The translations under genes and the position numbers were made by a program. Of a DNA stretch of 6,129 nucleotides, positions 1 to 4,974 are shown one piece after another. This DNA is from Phycisphaerae bacterium (lineage in GTDB: Bacteria > Planctomycetota > Phycisphaerae > SM23-33): NCBI GenBank assembly GCA_022866005.1, contig JALHTV010000257.1, positions 1 to 6,129 on the forward strand, in the 5' to 3' direction. Under the pieces are notes generated by a model. It was not told the DNA's origin. It made no database searches and saw only the letters and a list, made by a program, of their open reading frames with translations. The stretch's first letter is position 1. The number at the start of each line of letters is the position of its first letter.

Positions 1-1
1 G

Positions 2-325
2 ATCGAGATCCTCGAAAGTACCGGTCCATATGGTGGAACAACACACTCCCTGCGAGGCAGCTCTTGGGCAAATAACCAGTATGCGCTGCCTTCATACTAC
101 CGGGGGGCGGACATTGGGCCGGAGATGACTGTCCCGGATGCCGGATTCAGGGTGGGTCTTGTCCCTGAGCCCACCAGCACAGGGCTGATTGTGGGTGGTC
201 TCGCGATACTCTCGTGGCGCCGCAGAAGCAGGGGAGGAAAAGGGGTCAGGAACCTTTTCTTGAGGACCCAAGCCCGCGAAGGTAGCGTCGCGACGCTCCT
301 TCGCCCGCGCCGCCGGACAAGTTGA
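2..325 (+). CDS. C-terminal part of SUMF1/FGE-fold protein with PEP-CTERM sorting signal (5' end outside window)
   Basis: An open frame enters from the left edge and gives 107 residues before a TGA stop at 323-325. Residues 17-51 (LRGSSWANN... YYRGAD... GFRV) match the closing part of the formylglycine-generating-enzyme/SUMF1 fold, whose usual form is RGGSW...GFR. The two cysteines that true FGEs carry just after this RGGS motif are absent, so a sulfatase-activating role is unlikely and a non-catalytic or sugar-binding-type role is more plausible. Residues 54-77 form a PEP-CTERM signal: VPEP, a hydrophobic stretch (TGLIVGGLAILSW), then RRRSR. Exosortase systems cut such tails, so the protein is probably exported and surface-sorted. 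PEP-CTERM proteins normally end a few residues after the arginine cluster. This one continues for 30 more basic residues encoded by inverted repeats (see 237-304). ATG 125 is an internal methionine, not the start. Confidence 0.8.
   Translation: MEILESTGPYGGTTHSLRGSSWANNQYALPSYYRGADIGPEMTVPDAGFRVGLVPEPTSTGLIVGGLAILSWRRRSRGGKGVRNLFLRTQAREGSVATLLRPRRRTS
237..259. repeat. Inverted repeat, 7-bp arms, inside the 3' end of the PEP-CTERM gene
   Basis: GAAAAGG (237-243) pairs exactly with CCTTTTC (253-259) across a 9-nt loop (GGTCAGGAA). It begins immediately after the codons for the arginine cluster of the PEP-CTERM tail. The core resembles short dispersed palindromes (AAAAGG...CCTTTT) that I recall from bacterial intergenic regions. 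That resemblance is from memory and was not searched. There is no T-run after it, so it does not look like an intrinsic terminator. Confidence 0.55.
276..304. repeat. Near-perfect 29-bp palindrome (REP-like), inside the 3' end of the PEP-CTERM gene
   Basis: GCGAAGG (276-282) pairs with CCTTCGC (298-304), and the inner 14 bases AGCGTCGCGACGCT (284-297) are a perfect palindrome. The only break in symmetry is one bulged T at 283. A GC-rich palindrome of this length at a gene end is typical of REP/RAYT-type elements. It is read in frame as AREGSVATLLRP by the gene it sits in. It may also slow transcription before the promoter at 358, but no U-tract follows, so I do not call it a terminator. Confidence 0.6.
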
Positions 326-357
326 CGCTCGGCTGGTGTCCTGGCGCGGGAAAGAGC

Positions 358-385
358 TTGCATGGCGGGGGCGGGGGTTTATAAT
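358..385 (+). promoter_or_regulatory. Sigma70-like promoter of the 426-2596 operon
   Basis: TTGCAT at 358-363 (consensus TTGACA) is followed by a 16-bp spacer and a perfect TATAAT at 380-385. Transcription would begin near 391-393, leaving about 33 nt of leader before ATG 426. The in-frame GTG at 336 lies upstream of this promoter, which argues for ATG 426 as the start. The call rests on consensus matching only. Confidence 0.55.
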
Positions 386-425
386 CGCCCGGTGCCGTTC
401 CAGGACGGCGAGGGCATGCCGGGCC

Positions 426-875
426 ATGGTCTACGAACCCAACCAGAACGCCTCTCCCCGTGCGGCTGGTCCCGCTCGATGGTTGCTAGTGGTGGTGCTG
501 GCCGCGGCGGCTGGGGCGCTGCTGGTGGAGCTGGGGAGGGCCCGAGCCGTGGGGCAGGGGTTGGGCGGGCCGCTTGGCGTCGGCCGGGGTCTGCTGGTGG
601 TGCCTAGCCCGCTGTCGCGGGAGACCTACGGCGTCTATCTTGTCGATCCGGAACAAGGTAAAATGTGTCTATACGAGTACCAGAGCGGCCGGCGGCAACT
701 GCGTCTGCTGGCCGTGCGGAACTTTACCTACGACTTGCGGCTGGAGGCCTACAACACCCAGCCCTCGCCGAGCGAGATGAAGGACTTGGCTGAGCAGTTG
801 GTGCCCGCGACGCAGGAGGCCCCCAGCGAACCGACTGAGGGCATCCCGATGGAGCGCCTGCCAGCCCGGGAGTAG
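426..875 (+). CDS. Small single-pass membrane protein, uncharacterised
   Basis: The product is 149 residues from ATG 426. A short N-terminal segment is followed by one membrane helix at residues 18-38 (ARWLLVVVLAAAAGALLVELG). Then comes a compact domain at about 52-125 containing GLLVVPSPLSRETYGVYLVD, GKMCLYEY, RQLRLLAVRNF and EAYNTQPSPSEM. Residues 126-149 are a proline/glutamate-rich tail. I recall similar proteins in planctomycetes but know no function for them. The alternation of short hydrophobic strands suggests a small beta-rich domain outside the inner membrane (inference). ATG 426 is preferred over the in-frame GTG 336 because the -10 box at 380-385 separates them and because it puts the membrane helix near the N-terminus. 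GAGGG at 410-414 may be a ribosome-binding site. The stop is only 5 bases before the next gene, so the two are probably co-transcribed and perhaps translationally coupled. Confidence 0.75.
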   Translation: MVYEPNQNASPRAAGPARWLLVVVLAAAAGALLVELGRARAVGQGLGGPLGVGRGLLVVPSPLSRETYGVYLVDPEQGKMCLYEYQSGRRQLRLLAVRNFTYDLRLEAYNTQPSPSEMKDLAEQLVPATQEAPSEPTEGIPMERLPARE

Positions 876-880
876 CCGTC

Positions 881-1690
881 ATGGGCAAGAGCAAGGACAG
901 AAACAAGAAGATGTACTACAGCGACGAGGAAGCCGCCGCCAAGCTCGGCGTCGATGCGGCCGCGCTGGAGTCCCTCGTGCGGGACCAGAAGCTTCGCGTG
1001 TTCAAGGATGGGCCCAGGAACATGTTCCGCGCCGATGAGGTGAATGAACTGGCCGCCGCGGGCATCGCGGCCGAGGAGGAGATCGAGCTGACCCCCGCCG
1101 ACACCTCTGGCGCCAGCTCCATCAGTCTGCTCGACTCCGCGGAGACACCGGCACCGCCGGGCAAGGAAGACACCGTCATCACGGCCGAGGGCGTGAGCAT
1201 CTTCGACGAGGGGGAAGAGGTCGAGACGGCGGATCCGCTGGCCAAGACCCAGGTCACGATGCGGATGGAAGATCAGGTCACCGCCGACGGGAGCGGCAGC
1301 GGTAGCGGTCTGCTGGACCTGACACGAGAGAGCGACGACACCTCGCTGGGTGAGGTGCTGGACAAGATCGAGATGGACAGCGGCGTGGCCCCGATCATCG
1401 AGGAGGCGCCGGCCGTGGCCCCGGCCGAGGCGGCCGCCCCCGCGATCGTCGAGCTGCCCGATGCGATGGCCGGGCTGTTCAGCGGCCTGGTCATCGGCAG
1501 CGCGGTGGCCGCGATGGTGCTGGCCGCGGTGAGCCTGGCGGCCATGTACCGGTCGCTTCCGGCGTTTCTGGAGTTCTTCGCCGCCAACAAGCTGCTGGTC
1601 CTGGCCGTCTTCGCGGTGATCCTGGGCGTGGGCGCCATCGCGGGTCAGGTGGTCCTCAAGCCCGCAGGCGGTAGAGGCGCCGGCGCGTAA
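881..1690 (+). CDS. Helix-turn-helix protein with two C-terminal membrane helices
   Basis: The product is 269 residues. A basic start (MGKSKDRNKK) leads into an excisionase/MerR-type helix-turn-helix at about 11-59, with MYYSDEEAAAKLGV, SLVRDQKLRVFKDG and MFRADEVNELA as landmarks. Residues 62-190 are acidic and low in complexity, probably disordered. They carry two similar short motifs, SSISLLDSAE near 79-88 and SGSGLLDLTRE near 140-150. Two hydrophobic helices follow at about 196-222 and 237-258, then a short glycine-rich end. With the HTH in the cytoplasm, both termini would face inward. ATG 881 has GGGAG at 868-872 about 8 bases upstream; ATG 911 (residue 11) is a possible internal start. 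The HTH fold is clear in pattern, but binding to DNA is not shown, since such domains can also bind proteins. The gene lies between a small membrane protein and an OmpA lipoprotein, which suggests an envelope role. Confidence 0.85.
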   Translation: MGKSKDRNKKMYYSDEEAAAKLGVDAAALESLVRDQKLRVFKDGPRNMFRADEVNELAAAGIAAEEEIELTPADTSGASSISLLDSAETPAPPGKEDTVITAEGVSIFDEGEEVETADPLAKTQVTMRMEDQVTADGSGSGSGLLDLTRESDDTSLGEVLDKIEMDSGVAPIIEEAPAVAPAEAAAPAIVELPDAMAGLFSGLVIGSAVAAMVLAAVSLAAMYRSLPAFLEFFAANKLLVLAVFAVILGVGAIAGQVVLKPAGGRGAGA

Positions 1691-1704
1691 GCAGCGACAA
1701 ACAG

Positions 1705-1721
1705 GCCGCCGCGATGGCGGC
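1705..1721 (+). other. Short stem-loop between HTH gene and OmpA gene
   Basis: GCCGCC (1705-1710) pairs with GGCGGC (1716-1721) around a 5-nt loop. It lies in the 81-base gap between the HTH gene and the OmpA-family gene. No T-run follows. It could mildly reduce read-through or shield the 3' end of the upstream message, but six-base GC stems arise easily by chance in DNA of this composition. Confidence 0.25.
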
Positions 1722-1755
1722 GACCGACGACGAATCTCAAGGGCAACCTCGCAAC

Positions 1756-1762
1756 GAAAGGA
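1756..1762 (+). promoter_or_regulatory. Ribosome-binding site of the OmpA-family gene
   Basis: GAAAGGA ends 9 bases before ATG 1772. It is the clearest Shine-Dalgarno-like sequence in the window and supports this start, which also gives a proper signal peptide. Confidence 0.6.
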
Positions 1763-1771
1763 TCGATTCCT

Positions 1772-2596
1772 ATGAAGACCCCTCTGGCGGCGGCCATGGT
1801 CGGGTGTCTGCTCGTCGGATTGCTCACCACCGGTGGCTGCGTGGCTCGGGCCGAGTACGACAAGCTCATGGCGATGAACCGGGCGGCCAATGCCGAGAAA
1901 GATCAGGCCTTGGCGGCAGCTCAGCAGCTTCGGGTCGAGAACGAACAGTTCGCCCAGGAGCGGGACGCGGCCCGGGCGGCCCTGGAGGCCAAGACCGGTG
2001 AGGTCGCCCTGCTCGAAGCGGCCAAGAACGACCTCCAGAAGCGGTTCGACGATCTGATGGCCGAGTACACCCGGCTCACGGGTCGCGCCCCCGCGCCGCT
2101 GCCGGCGATCGTGCTGCCCCCCGAGCTGGACAAGCAGCTCCGCGAACTGGCGGAGGCGAATCCCAGCATCATGGAGTACCTGCCGCGCTACGGCATGGTC
2201 AAGCTCAAGAGCGACCTGACCTTCGCCAAGGGCAGCGATGAGGTCGCTTCCACCGCCAAGGAGGCCCTGGCCAAGTTCGTCCAGATCATGAGCGGCTCGG
2301 TGGCCGCCAAGTACAACGTCTACGTCGCCGGCCACACCGACGACCTGCCCATCGTCAAGGAAGAGACGCGCCGGCGGCATCCGGACAACTGGTACCTGTC
2401 GGTGCACCGCGCGGTGGCCGTACAGAAGGAGCTGAGCGGCGGCGGCCTGCCGCCCGATCGGGTCGGCGCGATGGGCTTCGGCGAGTATCACCCGATCGCG
2501 CCCAACGCCCCGAACAAGGCCGGCAACGCAGCCAATCGGCGCGTGGAGATCTGGATCGTCCCCCCGGACCGCTTCCTGACGATGCCCGGCCTGTAA
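1772..2596 (+). CDS. OmpA-family peptidoglycan-binding lipoprotein with coiled coil
   Basis: The product is 274 residues. Residues 1-22 form a signal peptide (MKTPLAAAMVGCLLVGLLTT) ending in GGC, with Cys23 as the likely lipidated residue. The lipobox is weak at the -3 position (Thr), so type II signal peptidase cleavage is probable but not certain. Residues 27-100 are a charged, alanine-rich coiled coil. Residues 108-116 are a proline linker. Residues 141-263 are an OmpA C-terminal domain, with LTFAKGSDEV, the GHTDD motif (187-191), an NWYLSVHRA helix as in MotB/OmpA proteins, and NRRVEI (255-260). The aspartate of GHTDD and the arginine of NRR are the residues that hold diaminopimelate in this family. 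The protein therefore probably tethers an envelope membrane to peptidoglycan. It is the last gene before the hairpin at 2623-2652 and probably belongs to the operon starting at 358, although the 81-base gap could hide another promoter. Confidence 0.9.
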   Translation: MKTPLAAAMVGCLLVGLLTTGGCVARAEYDKLMAMNRAANAEKDQALAAAQQLRVENEQFAQERDAARAALEAKTGEVALLEAAKNDLQKRFDDLMAEYTRLTGRAPAPLPAIVLPPELDKQLRELAEANPSIMEYLPRYGMVKLKSDLTFAKGSDEVASTAKEALAKFVQIMSGSVAAKYNVYVAGHTDDLPIVKEETRRRHPDNWYLSVHRAVAVQKELSGGGLPPDRVGAMGFGEYHPIAPNAPNKAGNAANRRVEIWIVPPDRFLTMPGL

Positions 2597-2622
2597 GTCG
2601 CGTCCCCTGACCGCATGCACTT

Positions 2623-2652
2623 CAAGACCCCGGCCTGGCCGCCGGGGTCTTG
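2623..2652. terminator. Intergenic hairpin terminator between convergent genes
   Basis: CAAGACCCCGGC (2623-2634) pairs perfectly with GCCGGGGTCTTG (2641-2652) around a six-base loop, CTGGCC. It begins 26 bases after the OmpA gene stop and also lies just past the 3' end of der on the other strand. Only CTTT follows on the plus strand and no T-run on the minus strand, so termination strength is uncertain. Its position between converging genes suggests it serves both. Confidence 0.7.
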
Positions 2653-2678
2653 CTTTGCGCCCCCGGGCCGCCCGCTGC

Positions 2679-4031
2679 TCACCGGCTGCGCGGGCGGGGC
2701 CTGCCCCGGGGCTTGCTGCCGCGATGGCGGAAGAGCAACCGGATGGGGACCTCGGCGGTGGGCAGGCGCTGGCGAAGCTGATTGACCAGGAAGCGCTGAT
2801 AGCCCGCGTCGAAGCTGCGGACGTCGTTGACGAAGCAGACGATCGTCGGCGGCGCCACGGCCACCTGCGAGGCGTAGAGGATCCTTGGGGGCTTGGTCCC
2901 GGCCTTGTGGCTGGGGCCGCGGAGCGCGACGATCTCCTTGATAACCTGGTTCAGCCGCGGCGTGGGCACGCGCGTGCGCGACTGACGGAACAACTCCTCG
3001 GCGAACGCAATCGTCTGGCGGACGTTGAGGCCTTCGGTGGCGCTGGTGAGGCTGATGGGGGCGTAGGACAGCTCGGGAAACACCTTGGCCAGGTACTCGG
3101 CGTAGTCAGCGGCGTCGGCTCGGTCTCGGGCGAGGTCCCATTTGTTCACCACGAGCACCACGGGCTTGAATTGCGCGGCGATCTGGCCGGCCAGGTCCTT
3201 GTCCACCTGGGAGAGCTTCACCGACGCGTAGATCGTCAGCGCGACCACGTCGGCCCGGCGCATGGAGCGCAGGGCGCGGTGGAGGCTGTAGAATTCGATG
3301 TCGCCTGAAAGGCTCTTGCGCTTGCGGACGCCAGCGGTGTCGATGAGGACGAAGCTTCGGCCGTCCAACTCGATCGTGACGTCGATGCTGTCGCGGGTGG
3401 TGCCGGGGGTCTGCGAGACGATGACGCGCGGCTCGCCGGCCAGGGTGTTGATGAAGGTGCTCTTGCCGGTGTTGCGCTTGCCGACGACGGCGAGCTTCAT
3501 CACCGCCGTCGGCCGGGGGGCCTCGGCCAGTGCCGGACCCAGCGCCGCCGCCACGGCATCCAGCAGGTCCCGCGTGCCTCGGGCGTGCTTGGCCGAGACC
3601 GCTAGCGCGCCCCCAAACCCCAGGGCCTCGAACTCGCCGATCTGCATGGCCAAGGATTCGTGATCCACCTTGTTGGCCGCCAGCACCACGGGCTTGTCCT
3701 GCTTGCGGAGACGGCGAGCGGCGGCGGAGTCCAAGCCCGTCAGGCCCTCGCGAGCGTCGACCACGAACAGGATGACCGCGGCCGAGGCCAGGGCGTAGTC
3801 GATCTGCTGCTGCACCTGATCGCCCACGGGGCCGCTGTCGGCGATGCCCATCCCGCCGGTATCCACCAGCTCCACGTACCCCTCGCCCACGGCCAGTGGG
3901 GCAGAGACTCTATCTCGCGTGACCCCGGCGGTGGGGTCCACGATGGCGATCCGCCTGCCCACCAGGCAGTTCAGCAGGCTGCTCTTGCCGACATTGGGCC
4001 GGCCCACGATGGCCACGACCGGTAATCCCAT
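2679..4031 (-). CDS. der: Ribosome biogenesis GTPase Der (EngA)
   Basis: The product is 450 residues, normal for Der, a tandem two-G-domain GTPase needed for assembly of the 50S ribosomal subunit. G domain 1 has GRPNVGKS (10-17), PTAGVTRD (33-40), DTGG (57-60), NKVD (120-123) and SAK (146-148). G domain 2 has GKRNTGKS (184-191), TPGTTRD (208-214), DTAG (231-234), NKWD (296-299) and TSA (329-331). A KH-like RNA-binding domain covers about 355-435, and the arginine-rich tail (RHRGSKPRGRPRPRSR) may touch rRNA. G domain 2 departs from the common form: the P-loop lacks the usual GRPNVGKS, and the stretch usually like VIDA-EG-QD reads TIYASVKLSQVD. All nucleotide-binding motifs remain intact. ATG 4031 gives MGLPVVAIVG, the expected N-terminus. 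The gene is transcribed alone, convergent with the OmpA gene and divergent from the efflux operon. Confidence 0.96.
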   Translation of the reverse strand: MGLPVVAIVGRPNVGKSSLLNCLVGRRIAIVDPTAGVTRDRVSAPLAVGEGYVELVDTGGMGIADSGPVGDQVQQQIDYALASAAVILFVVDAREGLTGLDSAAARRLRKQDKPVVLAANKVDHESLAMQIGEFEALGFGGALAVSAKHARGTRDLLDAVAAALGPALAEAPRPTAVMKLAVVGKRNTGKSTFINTLAGEPRVIVSQTPGTTRDSIDVTIELDGRSFVLIDTAGVRKRKSLSGDIEFYSLHRALRSMRRADVVALTIYASVKLSQVDKDLAGQIAAQFKPVVLVVNKWDLARDRADAADYAEYLAKVFPELSYAPISLTSATEGLNVRQTIAFAEELFRQSRTRVPTPRLNQVIKEIVALRGPSHKAGTKPPRILYASQVAVAPPTIVCFVNDVRSFDAGYQRFLVNQLRQRLPTAEVPIRLLFRHRGSKPRGRPRPRSR

Positions 4032-4037
4032 GCATGC

Positions 4038-4066
4038 TTCATACCAACCGCCCGAGACGTTGGCAA
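4038..4066 (-). promoter_or_regulatory. Possible der promoter, leaderless configuration
   Basis: On the minus strand TTGCCA (4066-4061) is followed by a 17-bp spacer and TATGAA (4043-4038). Counting 6 bases beyond the -10 box places the transcription start at 4031, the A of the der ATG. No convincing Shine-Dalgarno sequence precedes that ATG. A leaderless message is therefore plausible. The match is moderate (4 of 6 bases in the -10 box) and untested. Confidence 0.35.
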
Positions 4067-4085
4067 TCGCCCGGGGCAGCGGCGC

Positions 4086-4119
4086 GTGCCCGGCCGGTGC
4101 CTTGAGGGCGGTCGGGCAC
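4086..4119. repeat. Inverted repeat in the der/tetR gap, 11-bp arms
   Basis: GTGCCCGGCCG (4086-4096) pairs with CGGTCGGGCAC (4109-4119), with one G-T wobble and a 12-nt loop. It lies upstream of both divergent promoters (der -35 at 4066, tetR -35 at 4147). That suits a regulator site or a structural divider better than a terminator, and no T-run follows on either strand. Function is unknown. Confidence 0.4.
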
Positions 4120-4146
4120 AGTAGGGAGATTCGGTGGGAAATGCAC

Positions 4147-4175
4147 TTGCGGGGAGGGCGGCCAGGACGTATAAT
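4147..4175 (+). promoter_or_regulatory. Sigma70-like promoter of the tetR-adaptor-RND operon
   Basis: TTGCGG (4147-4152), a 17-bp spacer and a perfect TATAAT (4170-4175) predict transcription starting near 4181-4182. A perfect palindrome begins at exactly that point, which supports a real, repressible promoter. The resulting leader to ATG 4336 is about 150 nt. Confidence 0.65.
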
Positions 4176-4181
4176 TCCGTA

Positions 4182-4199
4182 TGACTGACCGGTCAGTCA
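4182..4199. promoter_or_regulatory. Probable TetR operator, perfect 18-bp palindrome
   Basis: TGACTGACCGGTCAGTCA is its own reverse complement over all 18 bases. Each half is a tandem of TGAC (TGAC-TGAC-C / G-GTCA-GTCA), so a core TGACCGGTCA is flanked by an outer TGAC/GTCA pair. It begins 6 bases after the -10 box and covers the predicted transcription start. The first gene downstream encodes a TetR-family repressor, whose dimers bind such palindromes. Autorepression of the operon is the natural inference; direct binding is not shown. Confidence 0.75.
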
Positions 4200-4335
4200 C
4201 CGGAAGCGACGGGCAATTCCGGCGCTAGACTGGCCTGTGAGTTCCGGCGGAGGGCCGGTGGGACGGCCGCAGTTCGGATGACCAGAAGGCTTGCAAAGGA
4301 AAGAAGTTAGGCCAACAGAACACTCGGATACGACC
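4200..4335 (+). other. Long leader of tetR with small hairpins and short upstream frames
   Basis: The leader holds CCGGAA (4200-4205) pairing with TTCCGG (4217-4222) or, as an alternative, with the second TTCCGG at 4242-4247. A further stem joins GGCCG (4253-4257) to CGGCC (4264-4268). Two short ATG frames are present: 4181-4228 (MTDRSVTGSDGQFRR) and 4278-4310 (MTRRLAKERS). A purine-rich AAAGGAAAGAAG (4295-4306) looks like a ribosome-binding site but ends 29 bases before ATG 4336 with no ATG, GTG or TTG between, so its use is unclear. I recognise no riboswitch. Confidence 0.3.
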
Positions 4336-4974
4336 ATGGCTCAAGAGGAAACACCAGATCGCCGAGGGGAGATACTGGCAGCGGCGATGAGTGTCTTTGA
4401 GGCCAGCGGCTACACCGCCACGACCGTGGAGGCCATTGCCGAGGCCGCCGGGGTCGCCAAGGGAAGCATCTACAACTACTTCCCCAGCAAACACGAGCTG
4501 TTTCAGCAGATCTTCGCTGACGCGATGGCCACCGCGGAGGAGCAGGTTATGCCCATCCTGGCGGAGCCGATCCCGGCCACGGACAAGATTACCGGGTTGC
4601 TGGATTACTGGTTCAGCCGGTTGAGCTACCACCGGCGGATCGGGCGGCTGGTGCTGGAGTTCTGGGTGACCGCCGCCCGGGAGCAGCAGGGGGAGCTGGC
4701 CAAGACCTTCGCCAAGGACTATGCCCAGTGGCGGCAACGCCTGGCGGGCATTCTGACGCAGGGGATCGCGGAAGGAGCATTCCGCCAGGACCTCCAGACC
4801 CAGGTGGCCGCGTCGCTGATCATGGCGGTGCTCGACGGCATCGAGGTGCAGTTGATCCTCCAGGTGCATCAGTCCGTCGATGAGGAATTCCTGGCTGCGC
4901 TGAAGCGGGCCATCCTGACGGCCTTGTCGGCTGGGCAGGAGGGCGATGGGGGCCGAGGAGGTGGGTCCGGATGA
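4336..4974 (+). CDS. TetR-family transcriptional repressor of the efflux operon
   Basis: The product is 212 residues, a normal TetR length. The N-terminal DNA-binding domain spans about 10-56: RRGEILAAAMSVFEASGY, then the helix-turn-helix TTVEAIAEAAGVAKGSIYNY (29-48) and FPSKHELF, all close to the family consensus. The rest is the helical ligand and dimer domain (LVLEFW, YAQWRQRLAGIL, GIAEGAFRQD, MAVLDGIEVQ), which looks most like the BetI/TetR_C_6-type end, though that subfamily call is tentative. ATG 4336 leaves nine residues before helix 1, which is usual. The in-frame TTG 4291 would add 15 residues, and its nearest purine run (AGAAGG) is only one base away, so it is less likely. The gene overlaps the adaptor by four bases (ATGA, 4971-4974), and a perfect palindrome sits at its promoter. 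It therefore probably represses itself and the pump, released by a ligand such as a pump substrate. Confidence 0.92.
   Translation: MAQEETPDRRGEILAAAMSVFEASGYTATTVEAIAEAAGVAKGSIYNYFPSKHELFQQIFADAMATAEEQVMPILAEPIPATDKITGLLDYWFSRLSYHRRIGRLVLEFWVTAAREQQGELAKTFAKDYAQWRQRLAGILTQGIAEGAFRQDLQTQVAASLIMAVLDGIEVQLILQVHQSVDEEFLAALKRAILTALSAGQEGDGGRGGGSG

Noticed and set aside
276..304. Intrinsic terminator at the 29-bp palindrome
   Set aside because: It has no T-run, and it lies before the stop codon of the frame it interrupts.
125..325. Independent 66-residue gene starting at ATG 125
   Set aside because: The frame is open to the left edge and the upstream codons complete the SUMF1 ending (RGSSW...GFR), so ATG 125 is internal.
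336..425. Upstream extension of the small membrane protein from GTG 336
   Set aside because: The extra 30 residues are Arg-rich and without features, and a TATAAT box at 380-385 lies inside them. ATG 426 fits the promoter and the membrane helix better.
749..2620. A 623-codon open frame on the minus strand
   Set aside because: It lies antisense to the HTH and OmpA genes. Its product is rich in His, Arg, Gly and Gln with no recognisable domain, as expected for an antisense frame in high-GC coding DNA.
2655..3308. A 217-codon open frame on the plus strand
   Set aside because: It is the antisense shadow of der, which has all its GTPase motifs. The shadow product shows no domain.
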